From assembly GCA_002507565.1 (NCBI GenBank), contig MOXJ01000029.1:1-34144 (forward strand): a DNA stretch of 34,144 nucleotides. Direction: 5' to 3'. The stretch is from Candidatus Reconcilbacillus cellulovorans (GTDB taxonomy: Bacteria > Bacillota > Bacilli > Paenibacillales > Reconciliibacillaceae). The position numbers were made by a program, and so were the translations under genes. The notes below the pieces were generated by a model. It saw only the letters and a program-made list of their open reading frames with translations, was not told the DNA's origin and made no database searches. Positions 1 through 6,905 of this stretch are shown here, piece after piece (within the stretch, counting starts at the first letter, position 1; each line of letters opens with the position of its first letter).

Positions 1-1
1 G

Positions 2-244
2 CGAAGTCATTGGGGGATTGAAAATGGGCTCCATTGGGTGATGGATATGACGTTTCGGGAAGATCAGCTACGGATTCGAAAGCGCAACGCGGCGCAGAAT
101 GCGGCGATCTTGCGGCGGATGGCGCTGAACTTACTGAAGCGGGATACGACGGTGAAGAAGAGTTTGCGGCTAAAGCGGAAGTATTGCGCCTGGAACCCTG
201 AGTATTTGATGCACATTTTGTCGTTGGCTCCGTCGAGCCCCTAA
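2..244 (+). CDS. ISAs1-family transposase, C-terminal end (5' truncated by window)
   Basis: The reading frame is open from the first bases and encodes the last 80 or so residues of a transposase. It shows the RSHWGIEN/LHWVMDMTFRED block followed by RIRKxNAAQNxAxLRRxALNLLKRD, which is the conserved C-terminal end of ISAs1-family (H-repeat) DDE transposases; the acidic residue of the WGIEN segment belongs to the family's catalytic region. The frame stops at TAA 242-244, a few bases before the probable right end of the element. The N-terminus lies outside the window, so whether the copy is intact cannot be judged. Within the visible part there is no frameshift. Confidence 0.85.
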   Translation, partial: RSHWGIENGLHWVMDMTFREDQLRIRKRNAAQNAAILRRMALNLLKRDTTVKKSLRLKRKYCAWNPEYLMHILSLAPSSP

Positions 245-257
245 TGCGATCGCCCTG
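244..257 (+). repeat. Probable right terminal inverted repeat of the ISAs1-like element
   Basis: The 14 bases after the transposase stop end in GCCCTG. Read from outside, this is CAGGGC, the way ISAs1-family ends begin. The partner repeat is outside the window, so the call rests on position and this short motif. Confidence 0.45.
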
Positions 258-280
258 GCATCATACAGGGGTCAGAGACA

Positions 281-314
281 GACGCGGCCGCCGCAAAACC
301 GCTGCGACCGCGTC
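281..314 (-). terminator. Hairpin downstream of the Gly/Pro-rich gene
   Basis: GACGCGG at 281-287 pairs with CCGCGTC at 308-314, just past the stop of the minus-strand gene. There is no proper T-run on the minus strand, so termination is only suggested. Confidence 0.25.
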
Positions 315-321
315 CGAACCG

Positions 322-828
322 TCAGCAGGCGACCGCGACAACGGAATCCAGGTCAAGCGTCACCGGCGACCACCCCGTCCACGTCCACTGGTAACCGTGG
401 AGATGTCGCCTCGTCACGCGCGTGACGTATACGATCAGCCGCTGGCCGGTATTCAGCGTGATCCAATTGATTCGGAACAAACACGGCCGCATCATACCGG
501 GACCCCCGAACGGCGGACCGAACGGCGGCCAACCTCCGGGCATCCACGGCGGCATCGGCGCACCCGGAAATCCTCCCGGAAAACCCGGTCCGGGAAAGCC
601 GGGGCCAGTTGGCGGAAACGGCGTCACCGGCCAGCCGCCGCCCGGCCAACCGCCCGGCCAACCGCCGGCCCATCCTCCAGGACCAAAAGGTTGCGGGGCA
701 GCCTGTATCATTCCCTCGTCGTCTTGCATTTCGCGGGGGGCATGATGACCAACCGGCGTCATCGCCTGCTCCGCGGGACCGTCGTCCCGCGTCGTCTCGT
801 TCCATTCCGCGCCGTACTGGGTACTCAT
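322..828 (-). CDS. Gly/Pro/Trp-rich low-complexity protein, putative spore-associated
   Basis: This 168-residue protein of unknown function has three parts. A charged N-terminus (about residues 1-42) is followed by a low-complexity segment of repeated GGWPGG, GFPG and PPF units (about 45-112). A more ordinary C-terminal domain of about 57 residues follows, rich in aromatic and beta-forming residues and containing TGQRLIVYVTR and HGYQWTWTGW. Tail domains of this type behind Gly/Pro-rich stretches occur in small proteins of spore-forming Bacillales, so a coat or exosporium role is a guess. The ATG at 828 has AAGGAG upstream, 12 bases away, which is rather far. A sigma-K-like promoter may lie at 885-913. 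The opposite frame also encodes a Gly/Pro-rich ORF (422-745), but it has no ribosome binding site and no conserved tail. Confidence 0.6.
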   Translation of the reverse strand: MSTQYGAEWNETTRDDGPAEQAMTPVGHHAPREMQDDEGMIQAAPQPFGPGGWAGGWPGGWPGGGWPVTPFPPTGPGFPGPGFPGGFPGAPMPPWMPGGWPPFGPPFGGPGMMRPCLFRINWITLNTGQRLIVYVTRVTRRHLHGYQWTWTGWSPVTLDLDSVVAVAC

Positions 829-884
829 CTCGGAAACCAGCTCCTTCGCGCATTCGTCGTTCGCCCTGTTCGCGGGCACAGTAC

Positions 885-913
885 ACCTTATGCCCGCCCG
901 ACCGCGACGGGTG
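885..913 (-). promoter_or_regulatory. Candidate sigma-K-type promoter
   Basis: On the minus strand CACC (913-910) is followed, 17 bases later, by CATAAGGT (892-885). This fits the mother-cell sigma-K pattern mACm-N16/17-CATAnnnT. The motif is short, so chance is possible. Confidence 0.3.
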
Positions 914-937
914 CCCGTTTCCGGCCAAAATGGGCAC
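911..937. promoter_or_regulatory. Inverted repeat between divergent genes
   Basis: GTGCCCGTTT (911-920) and AAAATGGGCAC (927-937) form an inverted repeat with one mismatch around a 6-base centre. It overlaps the candidate -35 of the minus-strand gene and lies about 120 bases upstream of the CDF start. It could be an operator; no regulator is identified. Confidence 0.3.
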
Positions 938-972
938 ACAAAAAACCGAGCACTTGCGCAACAATGTTGCCG

Positions 973-1002
973 TAGACCCACACGCCCGCGCTCTGATACA
1001 AT
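973..1002 (+). promoter_or_regulatory. Candidate extended -10 promoter for the CDF exporter
   Basis: TGATACAAT (994-1002) is an extended -10 element. A weak -35, TAGACC (973-978), lies 18 bases upstream of the TACAAT hexamer. Confidence 0.45.
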
Positions 1003-1056
1003 ACTGTTCGGTTCTGATTGGGGAAAAACACTGGGAAGAAAGTCGGGGAGAAAGGC

Positions 1057-1941
1057 ATGAACCGCGGCGCATCCTCCGGGGAAGCCGGCGTCTGGATCGG
1101 GATCGCGGCCTATTTGACGTTCGCTGCCGCCAAAATCGCGGGAGGATGGATTTACGGCTCGTCCGCGCTCGTCGCCGACGGCTTGAACAACGCAAGCGAC
1201 CTTTGCGCTTCGGCCGCCGTCCTGGTCGGATTGCGCCTCGGCCGCAAACCGCCGGACCGAAATCATCCGTACGGGCATCGACGGGCGGAGACGGTCGCGT
1301 CGCTCATCGCATCGTTTCTGATGGCGACAGTCGGTTTGCAGCTGATCGGCTCCGTCGTACGTCGTCTCCTCGCAGGCGACCATCTGCAGGCGCCCGACCG
1401 GGCGGCGGCTGTTTGGGCCTTGGCTGCGGCTGTCGTCATGTTTTCCGTCTTTCTGTACAACCGTCGACTCGCCCGACGGCTGCACAGCCATGCGCTGGCC
1501 GCCGTTGCTGCGGATAATCGTTCCGACGCACTCGTCAGCCTCGGAACCGCGATCGGCATCCTTGGAGCAAGGGCCGGATGGCCGTGGCTCGATCCGGCCG
1601 CCGCGGCCGTCGTCGGCATCATCATTCTCCGGATGGCGTGGAAAGTATTTTCCGCCTCGGCGATGGTGCTGACGGATGGCTTCGACGAACAACAACTCAC
1701 CGTTTTTAAGGAAACCGCCGAAAAAACAGAAGGCGTCTTGTCCGTCCGGCAAATGCGCGCCCGCGCTTACGGCAGCCACGTTTGTCTGGAAATTACCGTG
1801 CTCGTCGACCCACGCCTGAATGTCGAACAAAGCCACGGCATCGCCGAACGGCTGGAAGAACGCCTGAAACGCAAACACCGCGTGCTCGACGTACACGTCC
1901 ACGTCGAACCGGGACCTGCGCCCGAGCCGCAAGACGGATGA
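1057..1941 (+). CDS. Cation diffusion facilitator (CDF) family metal exporter
   Basis: This 294-residue membrane protein is a CDF-family antiporter that would export divalent metal (Mn, Fe or Zn) in exchange for protons. Family marks are the TM2 motif ADGLNNASD with its two metal-binding aspartates, the loop motif NHPYGHRRAE, the helix-5 motif ADNRSDALVSLG, and a C-terminal cytoplasmic dimerisation domain ending in a His-rich LDVHVHVEPG strand. The DN..SD form of the second site resembles Bacillus YdfM/YeaB-type and Mn-exporting members more than classical zinc CzcD proteins, which have H..D there. The ATG at 1057 has GGGGAGAAAGG directly upstream; an in-frame TTG at 1018 lacks a site. It stands alone, convergent with the cyclotransferase gene. 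The metal cannot be settled from sequence. Confidence 0.9.
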   Translation: MNRGASSGEAGVWIGIAAYLTFAAAKIAGGWIYGSSALVADGLNNASDLCASAAVLVGLRLGRKPPDRNHPYGHRRAETVASLIASFLMATVGLQLIGSVVRRLLAGDHLQAPDRAAAVWALAAAVVMFSVFLYNRRLARRLHSHALAAVAADNRSDALVSLGTAIGILGARAGWPWLDPAAAAVVGIIILRMAWKVFSASAMVLTDGFDEQQLTVFKETAEKTEGVLSVRQMRARAYGSHVCLEITVLVDPRLNVEQSHGIAERLEERLKRKHRVLDVHVHVEPGPAPEPQDG

Positions 1942-1998
1942 ACGTCCCGGTAACGGCCGATTTCGACTCGGTCGCTTGCCGTCCATCGCCTGGGCCTG

Positions 1999-2370
1999 CT
2001 AACGTTCGCCGCGCTTGCGCCAGCTTCCGCCGGCGATCTCCGGCAAACCGCGGCTGTCGGTCCACACGTAGATCCAGCCTTCAACCGGCTTCCGCGCGTC
2101 GCGTACCCAAACGCGTTCGTAATCGTTTTCTTCCTCCGCGCCGAAAAACTGCTCCAGTTCGTCCAGCACGGGCAACGCTTCTTCCTTCAACTCGAGCCAC
2201 ACGCCCTCGACCGTCGGGCCGCTGGCATCGAGAACGCAGCCGGGATAGCCGCCGGCGTCGTACAACCGGCCGCGGACCTCGCCGGCAAACGAGCCGAGCA
2301 CATACGGGGCTGCCAGCCCATAGTTCGCCTCGCCCGGAAGCAGCGTTCCGTACACAAAAAGCCGAACCAT
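1999..2370 (-). CDS. Gamma-glutamylcyclotransferase-family protein
   Basis: This 123-residue protein has the GGCT/AIG2 fold signature: the N-terminal VYGTLLPGEAN loop that holds the gamma-glutamyl group, and a glutamate in VLDELEQFFG placed like the catalytic acid. Members cyclise gamma-glutamyl amines or peptides, releasing 5-oxoproline and a free amine; some bacterial members have other or unknown substrates. It has a strong GGGAGGAGAAAGG site right before its ATG. It lies 63 bases downstream of pxpA on the same strand with no terminator between, so it probably ends the 5-oxoprolinase operon. That context supports a 5-oxoproline-forming role. Confidence 0.82.
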   Translation of the reverse strand: MVRLFVYGTLLPGEANYGLAAPYVLGSFAGEVRGRLYDAGGYPGCVLDASGPTVEGVWLELKEEALPVLDELEQFFGAEEENDYERVWVRDARKPVEGWIYVWTDSRGLPEIAGGSWRKRGER

Positions 2371-2433
2371 CCTTTCTCCTCCCTTTTTTCAAAAATATAC
2401 CTAAACCCAAAATCAAATAGAAAGCCCGAAACT

Positions 2434-3189
2434 TTACGGCGCCGCTACGCCAATGCCGCGCTCCGCGAGCGCACGACGCACAGCGCGGACACCATCTGCA
2501 ACAGCCGGGCCGTCGCCGTGAAAACAAATCGTGTCGACGCGTAAAACGATCTCCGCTCCTTCGGCCGTCCGCACGCGTCCCTCGGAGGCGAGTCGCACCG
2601 CCTGTTCAACGACGGCCCCGGTCTCGGTCAAAACGGCCTGCGGAACCCCGCGCGGCACCAACTTTCCGTCGCGGTCGTACGCCCGGTCGGCAAACGCCTC
2701 CGACGCCGCGCGCAGCCCGGCTTTTTCCGCCGCCTCGATCAGCCGGCTTCCCGCAAGGCCGTAAAGCACGAGCGACGCGTCGACGCGCCTCACCGCTTCC
2801 GCCACCGCCTCGGCCAGTTCGGGCCGCTCCGCCGCCATATGATAAAGCGCACCGTGCGGTTTGACGTGGCGCAGTCTGCCGCCTTCGCTTTCGACGAACG
2901 CGCGCAAAGCGCCGATCTGATAGACGACGATGTCGTACACTTCTTCCGCAGAAACGTCCATCCTGCGCCGGCCGAACCCGACGAGATCCGGCAGCCCGGG
3001 ATGCGCCCCGACGGCGATGCCGAGTTCGAGACAGCGCCGCACCGTCCTGCGCATCGTCGTCGGGTCGCCGGCGTGAAATCCGCAGGCGACGTTGGCGGAA
3101 CTGAAACAGACGAGCACCTCGTCGGAAATGTCGAGCCTGTAAACGCCGAAACTTTCGCCGAGGTCGCAGTTCAGATCGATTGTTTTCAC
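2434..3189 (-). CDS. pxpA: 5-oxoprolinase subunit A (LamB/YcsF family)
   Basis: PxpA works with PxpB and PxpC in ATP-dependent hydrolysis of 5-oxoproline to glutamate in the cytoplasm. The 251-residue protein has the family blocks NCDLGESFG (about residues 5-13), ANVACGFHAGDP (about 33-44), GAHPGLPD and HVKPHGALYH, with the histidines and acids of the LamB/YcsF barrel. The start is GTG at 3189, which overlaps the TGA of pxpC in the four bases GTGA and has GGGAGGAG seven bases upstream; the frame further upstream lies inside pxpC. Length is normal for the family. The overlaps imply translational coupling of all three subunits. Confidence 0.93.
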   Translation of the reverse strand: MKTIDLNCDLGESFGVYRLDISDEVLVCFSSANVACGFHAGDPTTMRRTVRRCLELGIAVGAHPGLPDLVGFGRRRMDVSAEEVYDIVVYQIGALRAFVESEGGRLRHVKPHGALYHMAAERPELAEAVAEAVRRVDASLVLYGLAGSRLIEAAEKAGLRAASEAFADRAYDRDGKLVPRGVPQAVLTETGAVVEQAVRLASEGRVRTAEGAEIVLRVDTICFHGDGPAVADGVRAVRRALAERGIGVAAP

Positions 3190-4238
3190 ATCGGTCTCCT
3201 CCCAATCGGGATCGGCTCGCATCCCTGGCGCCAGCGCAGGCGGACACCGGCTTCCAGTTCGCGAAGGGCGCGCTCTTCTTCGAACAGAGCTGTTTCGGCT
3301 TCTTCCGCCGTTACCGGCTCGAAGCGGACGACGTCTCCCGGTCTCAACTGCCCGACGACCGGCCAATCCGCGGAAATCACCTGGGCGATGCGCGGATACC
3401 CGCCCGTTGTCTGGCAATCCGCCGACAACAACACCGGCCGGCCGTTCGGGGGCACCTGGATCGTGCCGAACATCACCGCCGTCGACGCCATCTCGCGCGG
3501 TTCGGCCAGCCGCAGCACCGGCCCTTCCAGCCGGCAGCCCATCCGGTCGGAAGCCGGCGACACCCGAAACCGCTCTTGCACAAACGCCCGCAGCGACTCT
3601 TCGGTAAACCACTGCGCCTCCGGGCCCATCATCACACGCAAAACCGGCTCGTCGACCGGCCGCCAAAACGAGCTGTAAACCGTCGCGCTCCAAGGAACCG
3701 TCCACGCCGGCTCGGCCGAATTGCGAAACACAGCCGCAGCCGTCGAGGCGAACGCTTCCGCTTCCGCAGACGGCCTGCCGACCGGCAGCCGGTCGCCCGC
3801 CGCAAGCGGCCTGCCGCCGAAACCGCCGAACCGGCCGCGGACGTACGTGCCGAATCCGCCGAGCACCTTCGGCACCGCCAGGCCGCCGGCAACCGCCAAA
3901 TACACCCTCGCCCCCGGACCGGCCGCTCCGGCGAACGACAACGCCGCCGACGGCGCCACGGCGACCGGTCGCCACATCGGCATCGGCAAGCCGTTCAGCC
4001 GCGCGCCGAGATCCGCACCGACCAGCGCGACGACCGCCGCCTGTTCGAAGACGAGCTCCGGACCTTTCAACGTGATTTCGAGCGCCGGAGCGTCCGGGGG
4101 ATTGCCGACAAGAACGTTGGCGATCCGAAGCGACCGGGCGTCCGCCGCGCCGCCGACCGGCACGCCGTAGGCCCGAAGACCGGGCCGCCCCGCGTCCTGT
4201 ACCGTCGTCTCCAACCCCGGCCGCACGACGCGGATCAC
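3186..4238 (-). CDS. pxpC: 5-oxoprolinase subunit C (biotin-dependent carboxyltransferase-like, KipA type)
   Basis: This 350-residue protein belongs to the KipA/allophanate-hydrolase-C-terminal family. It starts with the typical MIRVVRPGLETTVQDAGRPG segment and has the EITLKGPEL block, SDRMGCRLEGP around the middle, and QTTGGYPRIAQVISAD near the end. It pairs with PxpB to form the ATP-dependent part of 5-oxoprolinase. Its ATG overlaps the pxpB stop (ATGA, 4238-4235) and its TGA overlaps the pxpA start. In Bacillus subtilis the homologues KipI/KipA were first described as effectors of sporulation kinase KinA, so an indirect regulatory role should not be excluded. Confidence 0.93.
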   Translation of the reverse strand: MIRVVRPGLETTVQDAGRPGLRAYGVPVGGAADARSLRIANVLVGNPPDAPALEITLKGPELVFEQAAVVALVGADLGARLNGLPMPMWRPVAVAPSAALSFAGAAGPGARVYLAVAGGLAVPKVLGGFGTYVRGRFGGFGGRPLAAGDRLPVGRPSAEAEAFASTAAAVFRNSAEPAWTVPWSATVYSSFWRPVDEPVLRVMMGPEAQWFTEESLRAFVQERFRVSPASDRMGCRLEGPVLRLAEPREMASTAVMFGTIQVPPNGRPVLLSADCQTTGGYPRIAQVISADWPVVGQLRPGDVVRFEPVTAEEAETALFEEERALRELEAGVRLRWRQGCEPIPIGRRPM

Positions 4239-5005
4239 GGCGACTCACCCGCCGCCCGAAATTCCTCCTCGGAAATCGGCCGAAACCGCACGCGGTCGCC
4301 GACGCGCAACAGGAAAGGCGGCGTCCGGTCGGGATCGAACAGCGACAGCGGCGTCCGGCCGATCCAACGCCAGCCGCCCGGCGACGCGACCGGATAAATG
4401 CCGGTATAAACGCCGCCGATGCCGACAGCTCCAGGAGGGACGCGGGAGCGGGGAGTCTCTTTACGCGGCGCCGCCAGCCGCTCCGGCAATCCCGTCAAGT
4501 AAGGGAACCCGGGCAAAAATCCGATCATCGCCACGCGGTATTCCGCCGCCGAATGCAGCGCGGCCGCCTCTTCCGGCGTCATTCCGCTCCGCTCCGCCAG
4601 CTCCGCAAGATCGGGGCCGAATTCTCCGCCGTAACAGACCGGAACGACGACGACATGCTCGTCCTCTTTCGGCCCGTCCGCTTCCGCCGCGCCGACCGTA
4701 CCGCCGCGCCCCGCCTCGCCGATCGCCCGCTCGAGCTCCGCGCGGACCCGGATAAACACCGGCGTCGACTCCGCATCGACTCCAGGCGCCGCATCGACGC
4801 CGCCGCGAAGCGCCGCCGCCACCGCGACAGGATCATAAAACACCGCCAGTGTCGTCAGAGCAGGGACGGCCTCGACCATCCCGGGAAACGGCCGTTCCGA
4901 CAACACGCGAAACAGCCGCGCGATCGTTTCCGTCGCCTCGGGGCCCGGCCGTTCGGCGACCTCGACGACCGCGGCCCGATCGCCGAACCGGTAAATGCGC
5001 GCCAT
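4235..5005 (-). CDS. pxpB: 5-oxoprolinase subunit B (KipI family)
   Basis: This 256-residue protein is the PxpB/KipI subunit. Diagnostic blocks are the N-terminal FGDRAAVVE, the VVVVPVCYGGEFGPDL segment, MIGFLPGFPYLTGL, and the cyclophilin-like end with PPGAVGIGG, TGIYPVASPGGWRWIGRTP and FDP. A linker rich in Ala, Glu and Gly (about residues 95-115) makes it slightly longer than usual. The ATG at 5005 is only seven bases after the stop of the GntR-type regulator, with its GGGGGG ribosome binding site inside the regulator's last codons. That supports one transcript for regulator-pxpB-pxpC-pxpA. Confidence 0.93.
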   Translation of the reverse strand: MARIYRFGDRAAVVEVAERPGPEATETIARLFRVLSERPFPGMVEAVPALTTLAVFYDPVAVAAALRGGVDAAPGVDAESTPVFIRVRAELERAIGEAGRGGTVGAAEADGPKEDEHVVVVPVCYGGEFGPDLAELAERSGMTPEEAAALHSAAEYRVAMIGFLPGFPYLTGLPERLAAPRKETPRSRVPPGAVGIGGVYTGIYPVASPGGWRWIGRTPLSLFDPDRTPPFLLRVGDRVRFRPISEEEFRAAGESP

Positions 5006-5012
5006 AGCCGTT

Positions 5013-6149
5013 TTACCCCCCGGACGGCGGCGGCGCGGTCGACGCGCGCACGACGAGTTCAGGCCGGAATGTCACCGAAAGCGGTTCGTCTTCCCTTAAC
5101 GGACGTCCAATATCGGCAGCCGGTTCGGCCGACGCCGGCCGTTCCATCAACCGGATCAGCAATTCCGCCGCCGTCTTGCCCAGTTCTTCCTTCGGATGCG
5201 CCACCGTCGTCAGTTTGACGTCTGAGGCGACGGCCAATGCGGAATCGTCGAAACCGACCACGGACAGATCGTCCGGTACCCGCATCCCGCACGCGCGAAC
5301 CGCCTCAAGCACTTCGAGCGCCGCTTCGTCGTTATAACAGACGATCGCCGTCGGCCGGGCCCCGGCGTCTTTCCGCAACCATTCGTACGCCTGCCGCCGC
5401 GGCGTTTCTGAACGGTCGCCGGATTCGAACCGGACGACGAAATCGGGATCGGGCGCAATCCCGTTTTGCCTGAGCGCCCGCAAATAACCTTTCAACCGGT
5501 AGACGCCTTGCAAGTCGTCCGTCTTGAACATGCCGGCGACACGCCGGTGGCCGAGCCGTACGAGATGTTCCGTCGCCAGAAACGCTCCGAACTCGTCGTC
5601 AACCTTGACGACCGGGCATCCGAGTTCAGGATAACTTTCATGGATCATAACGTACGGCACGCCCTTGCGCTCCAGCTCCAGATACCATGTGATTTCCCGC
5701 CGTCCCTCCGCACTGCGCGTCGGCTCGACGATCATGCCTCGCAGCGGATAGGCGGACAGCCGCTTCAGACATTCGCGCTCCTTGTTGCGGTCGTTGTCCG
5801 TCGAGGCGAGCATCATGCCGTAACCGCGCTCGCGCAGCACCGCCTCAGCGCCGCGGATGATGGCCGGAAAAATATAATCGGAAATGTACGTCGTCACGAT
5901 GCCGACCGTCCGCGCGCCCGCCGCGGCGACACCCGTTCCGCCGCGCACGAACGTCCCCTTGCCCTGAATCCGATACAGCCACCCTTCATGCTCCAGTTCG
6001 GCAAGCGCCTGTCGGACGGTCTGACGACTAACGCCGAATTGCCCGGACAGCTCCGTCTCCGACGGCATCCGCTCGTCCGCGCGCAAGTCTCCGGATGCGA
6101 TTTGCGACAACAAATGGCGTTTGATTTGCACGTACTTCGGCAGCGTCAC
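5013..6149 (-). CDS. GntR-HTH / LacI-like sensor transcriptional regulator (AraR type)
   Basis: This is a 378-residue two-domain repressor. Residues 1-70 are a GntR winged helix with PSETELSGQFGVSRQTVRQALAELEHEGWLYRIQGKGTF. From about residue 80 a LacI-type periplasmic-binding-like sensor follows, with VGIVTTYISDYIFPAIIRGAE, ATEHLVRLGHRRVAG and CYNDEAALEVLEA near DDLSVVGFDDS. This architecture is that of AraR, which senses a sugar, but no sugar genes lie nearby. The GTG start at 6149 has GGAGG seven bases upstream; the long open frame above it has no site. A possible -10 (TATATT, 6188-6183 on the minus strand) lacks a convincing -35. It probably controls its own operon; the ligand is unknown. 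Confidence 0.85.
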   Translation of the reverse strand: MTLPKYVQIKRHLLSQIASGDLRADERMPSETELSGQFGVSRQTVRQALAELEHEGWLYRIQGKGTFVRGGTGVAAAGARTVGIVTTYISDYIFPAIIRGAEAVLRERGYGMMLASTDNDRNKERECLKRLSAYPLRGMIVEPTRSAEGRREITWYLELERKGVPYVMIHESYPELGCPVVKVDDEFGAFLATEHLVRLGHRRVAGMFKTDDLQGVYRLKGYLRALRQNGIAPDPDFVVRFESGDRSETPRRQAYEWLRKDAGARPTAIVCYNDEAALEVLEAVRACGMRVPDDLSVVGFDDSALAVASDVKLTTVAHPKEELGKTAAELLIRLMERPASAEPAADIGRPLREDEPLSVTFRPELVVRASTAPPPSGG

Positions 6150-6205
6150 CGATCGGCCTCCGTTTCCGCCACGATTACTTTCAATATAGCAAAATGCCGG
6201 CCCGC

Positions 6206-6254
6206 AAAAAAAGCGGGCGACTGCCCGTCCGCCGCGGAACGGACTTTCGCCCGC
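6206..6254 (-). terminator. Intrinsic terminator after the half-size flavoprotein
   Basis: On the minus strand GCGGGCGA (6254-6247) pairs with TCGCCCGC (6220-6213), with further pairing inside, followed by seven T (6212-6206). Confidence 0.8.
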
Positions 6255-6295
6255 TTGGGCGCCGGTTCGCCCGGAAAACCGGGTACCGTCGCCGG

Positions 6296-6868
6296 TCAGC
6301 TCTTCGGCTGCAACACGTCGTGGTCGACGTAACGCTGACCCTTCAGCTCGCTGATGACATTGATCGCGACTTTGGCGCCGTCGCCCGCCGTAATGATCGT
6401 ATGTACGCTGACACCCGCGCACGTTCCCGCCGCCCAGACGCCGGGAATGTTCGTGCGGCCTTGCGGGTCGACATCCAACACCGTTTTGATGCGCGGCTCG
6501 GTCCCCGGTCGGGTGCGGATCCCCGACGCCTCGGCCAGTTCGACCGACGCGCCCGTTGCCAGAATCACGTGCCGCGCCGAGTAAGTCGCGCCGTTTTCCG
6601 TCCGAACGACGATCGCATCGCCTTCCCGCGCAACAGCCGTCGCTTTGGTCGAAACGAGCTCGGCGCCGAATTTCTCCGCCTGTTTCTTGCCCGTCTCGAC
6701 GAGCTCGGGGCCGCCGATCGCGGGCACGCCGTAATGGTTTTCGACCCACGCGCGTTTCGTCATGCCCTTGTCGTCGTCGACGACCAGCGTCTTGAGTCCC
6801 GCCTTAGCGGCAAACAGCGCCGCGCTGGCGCCGGCAGGCCCCGCTCCGATCACGATAACGTCGTACAT
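6296..6868 (-). CDS. Half-size FAD-dependent oxidoreductase (thioredoxin-reductase-like FAD domain only)
   Basis: The 190-residue protein begins with the FAD Rossmann motif VIVIGAGPAGASAALFAAKAG and has the ATGAS motif near residue 106. It then runs straight into the second half of the FAD domain with NIPGVWAAGTCAG. Thioredoxin reductases (about 310 residues) carry an inserted NADPH domain with a CxxC disulfide between these two halves; here that insert is absent. The usual AAGD, whose aspartate contacts the FAD ribityl group, reads AAGT. Both parts of the fold are intact, so this looks like a natural compact flavoprotein. Electron donor and acceptor are unknown. The ATG has GGAGGGG upstream, and the ABC exporter stop is only 37 bases before it, so co-transcription is likely. 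Confidence 0.75.
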   Translation of the reverse strand: MYDVIVIGAGPAGASAALFAAKAGLKTLVVDDDKGMTKRAWVENHYGVPAIGGPELVETGKKQAEKFGAELVSTKATAVAREGDAIVVRTENGATYSARHVILATGASVELAEASGIRTRPGTEPRIKTVLDVDPQGRTNIPGVWAAGTCAGVSVHTIITAGDGAKVAINVISELKGQRYVDHDVLQPKS

Positions 6869-6905
6869 GCCGACCCCTCCGTTTCGACAAAATCGGGTTC
6901 GGGTT

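Noticed and set aside
422..745. Plus-strand Gly/Pro-rich ORF opposite the putative coat protein
   Set aside because: GC-rich Gly/Pro repeats give Gly/Pro-rich products on both strands. This one has no ribosome binding site and no conserved tail; the minus strand has both.
322..1986. 554-codon minus-strand open frame covering the CDF exporter
   Set aside because: Only its last 168 codons (from 828) look like a gene. The rest is the antisense of the CDF gene, whose family motifs and ribosome binding site are clear on the plus strand.
2434..4248. 604-codon minus-strand ORF joining pxpA with upstream sequence
   Set aside because: The upstream part is an out-of-frame reading of pxpC; pxpA itself starts at the GTG at 3189 with a good ribosome binding site.
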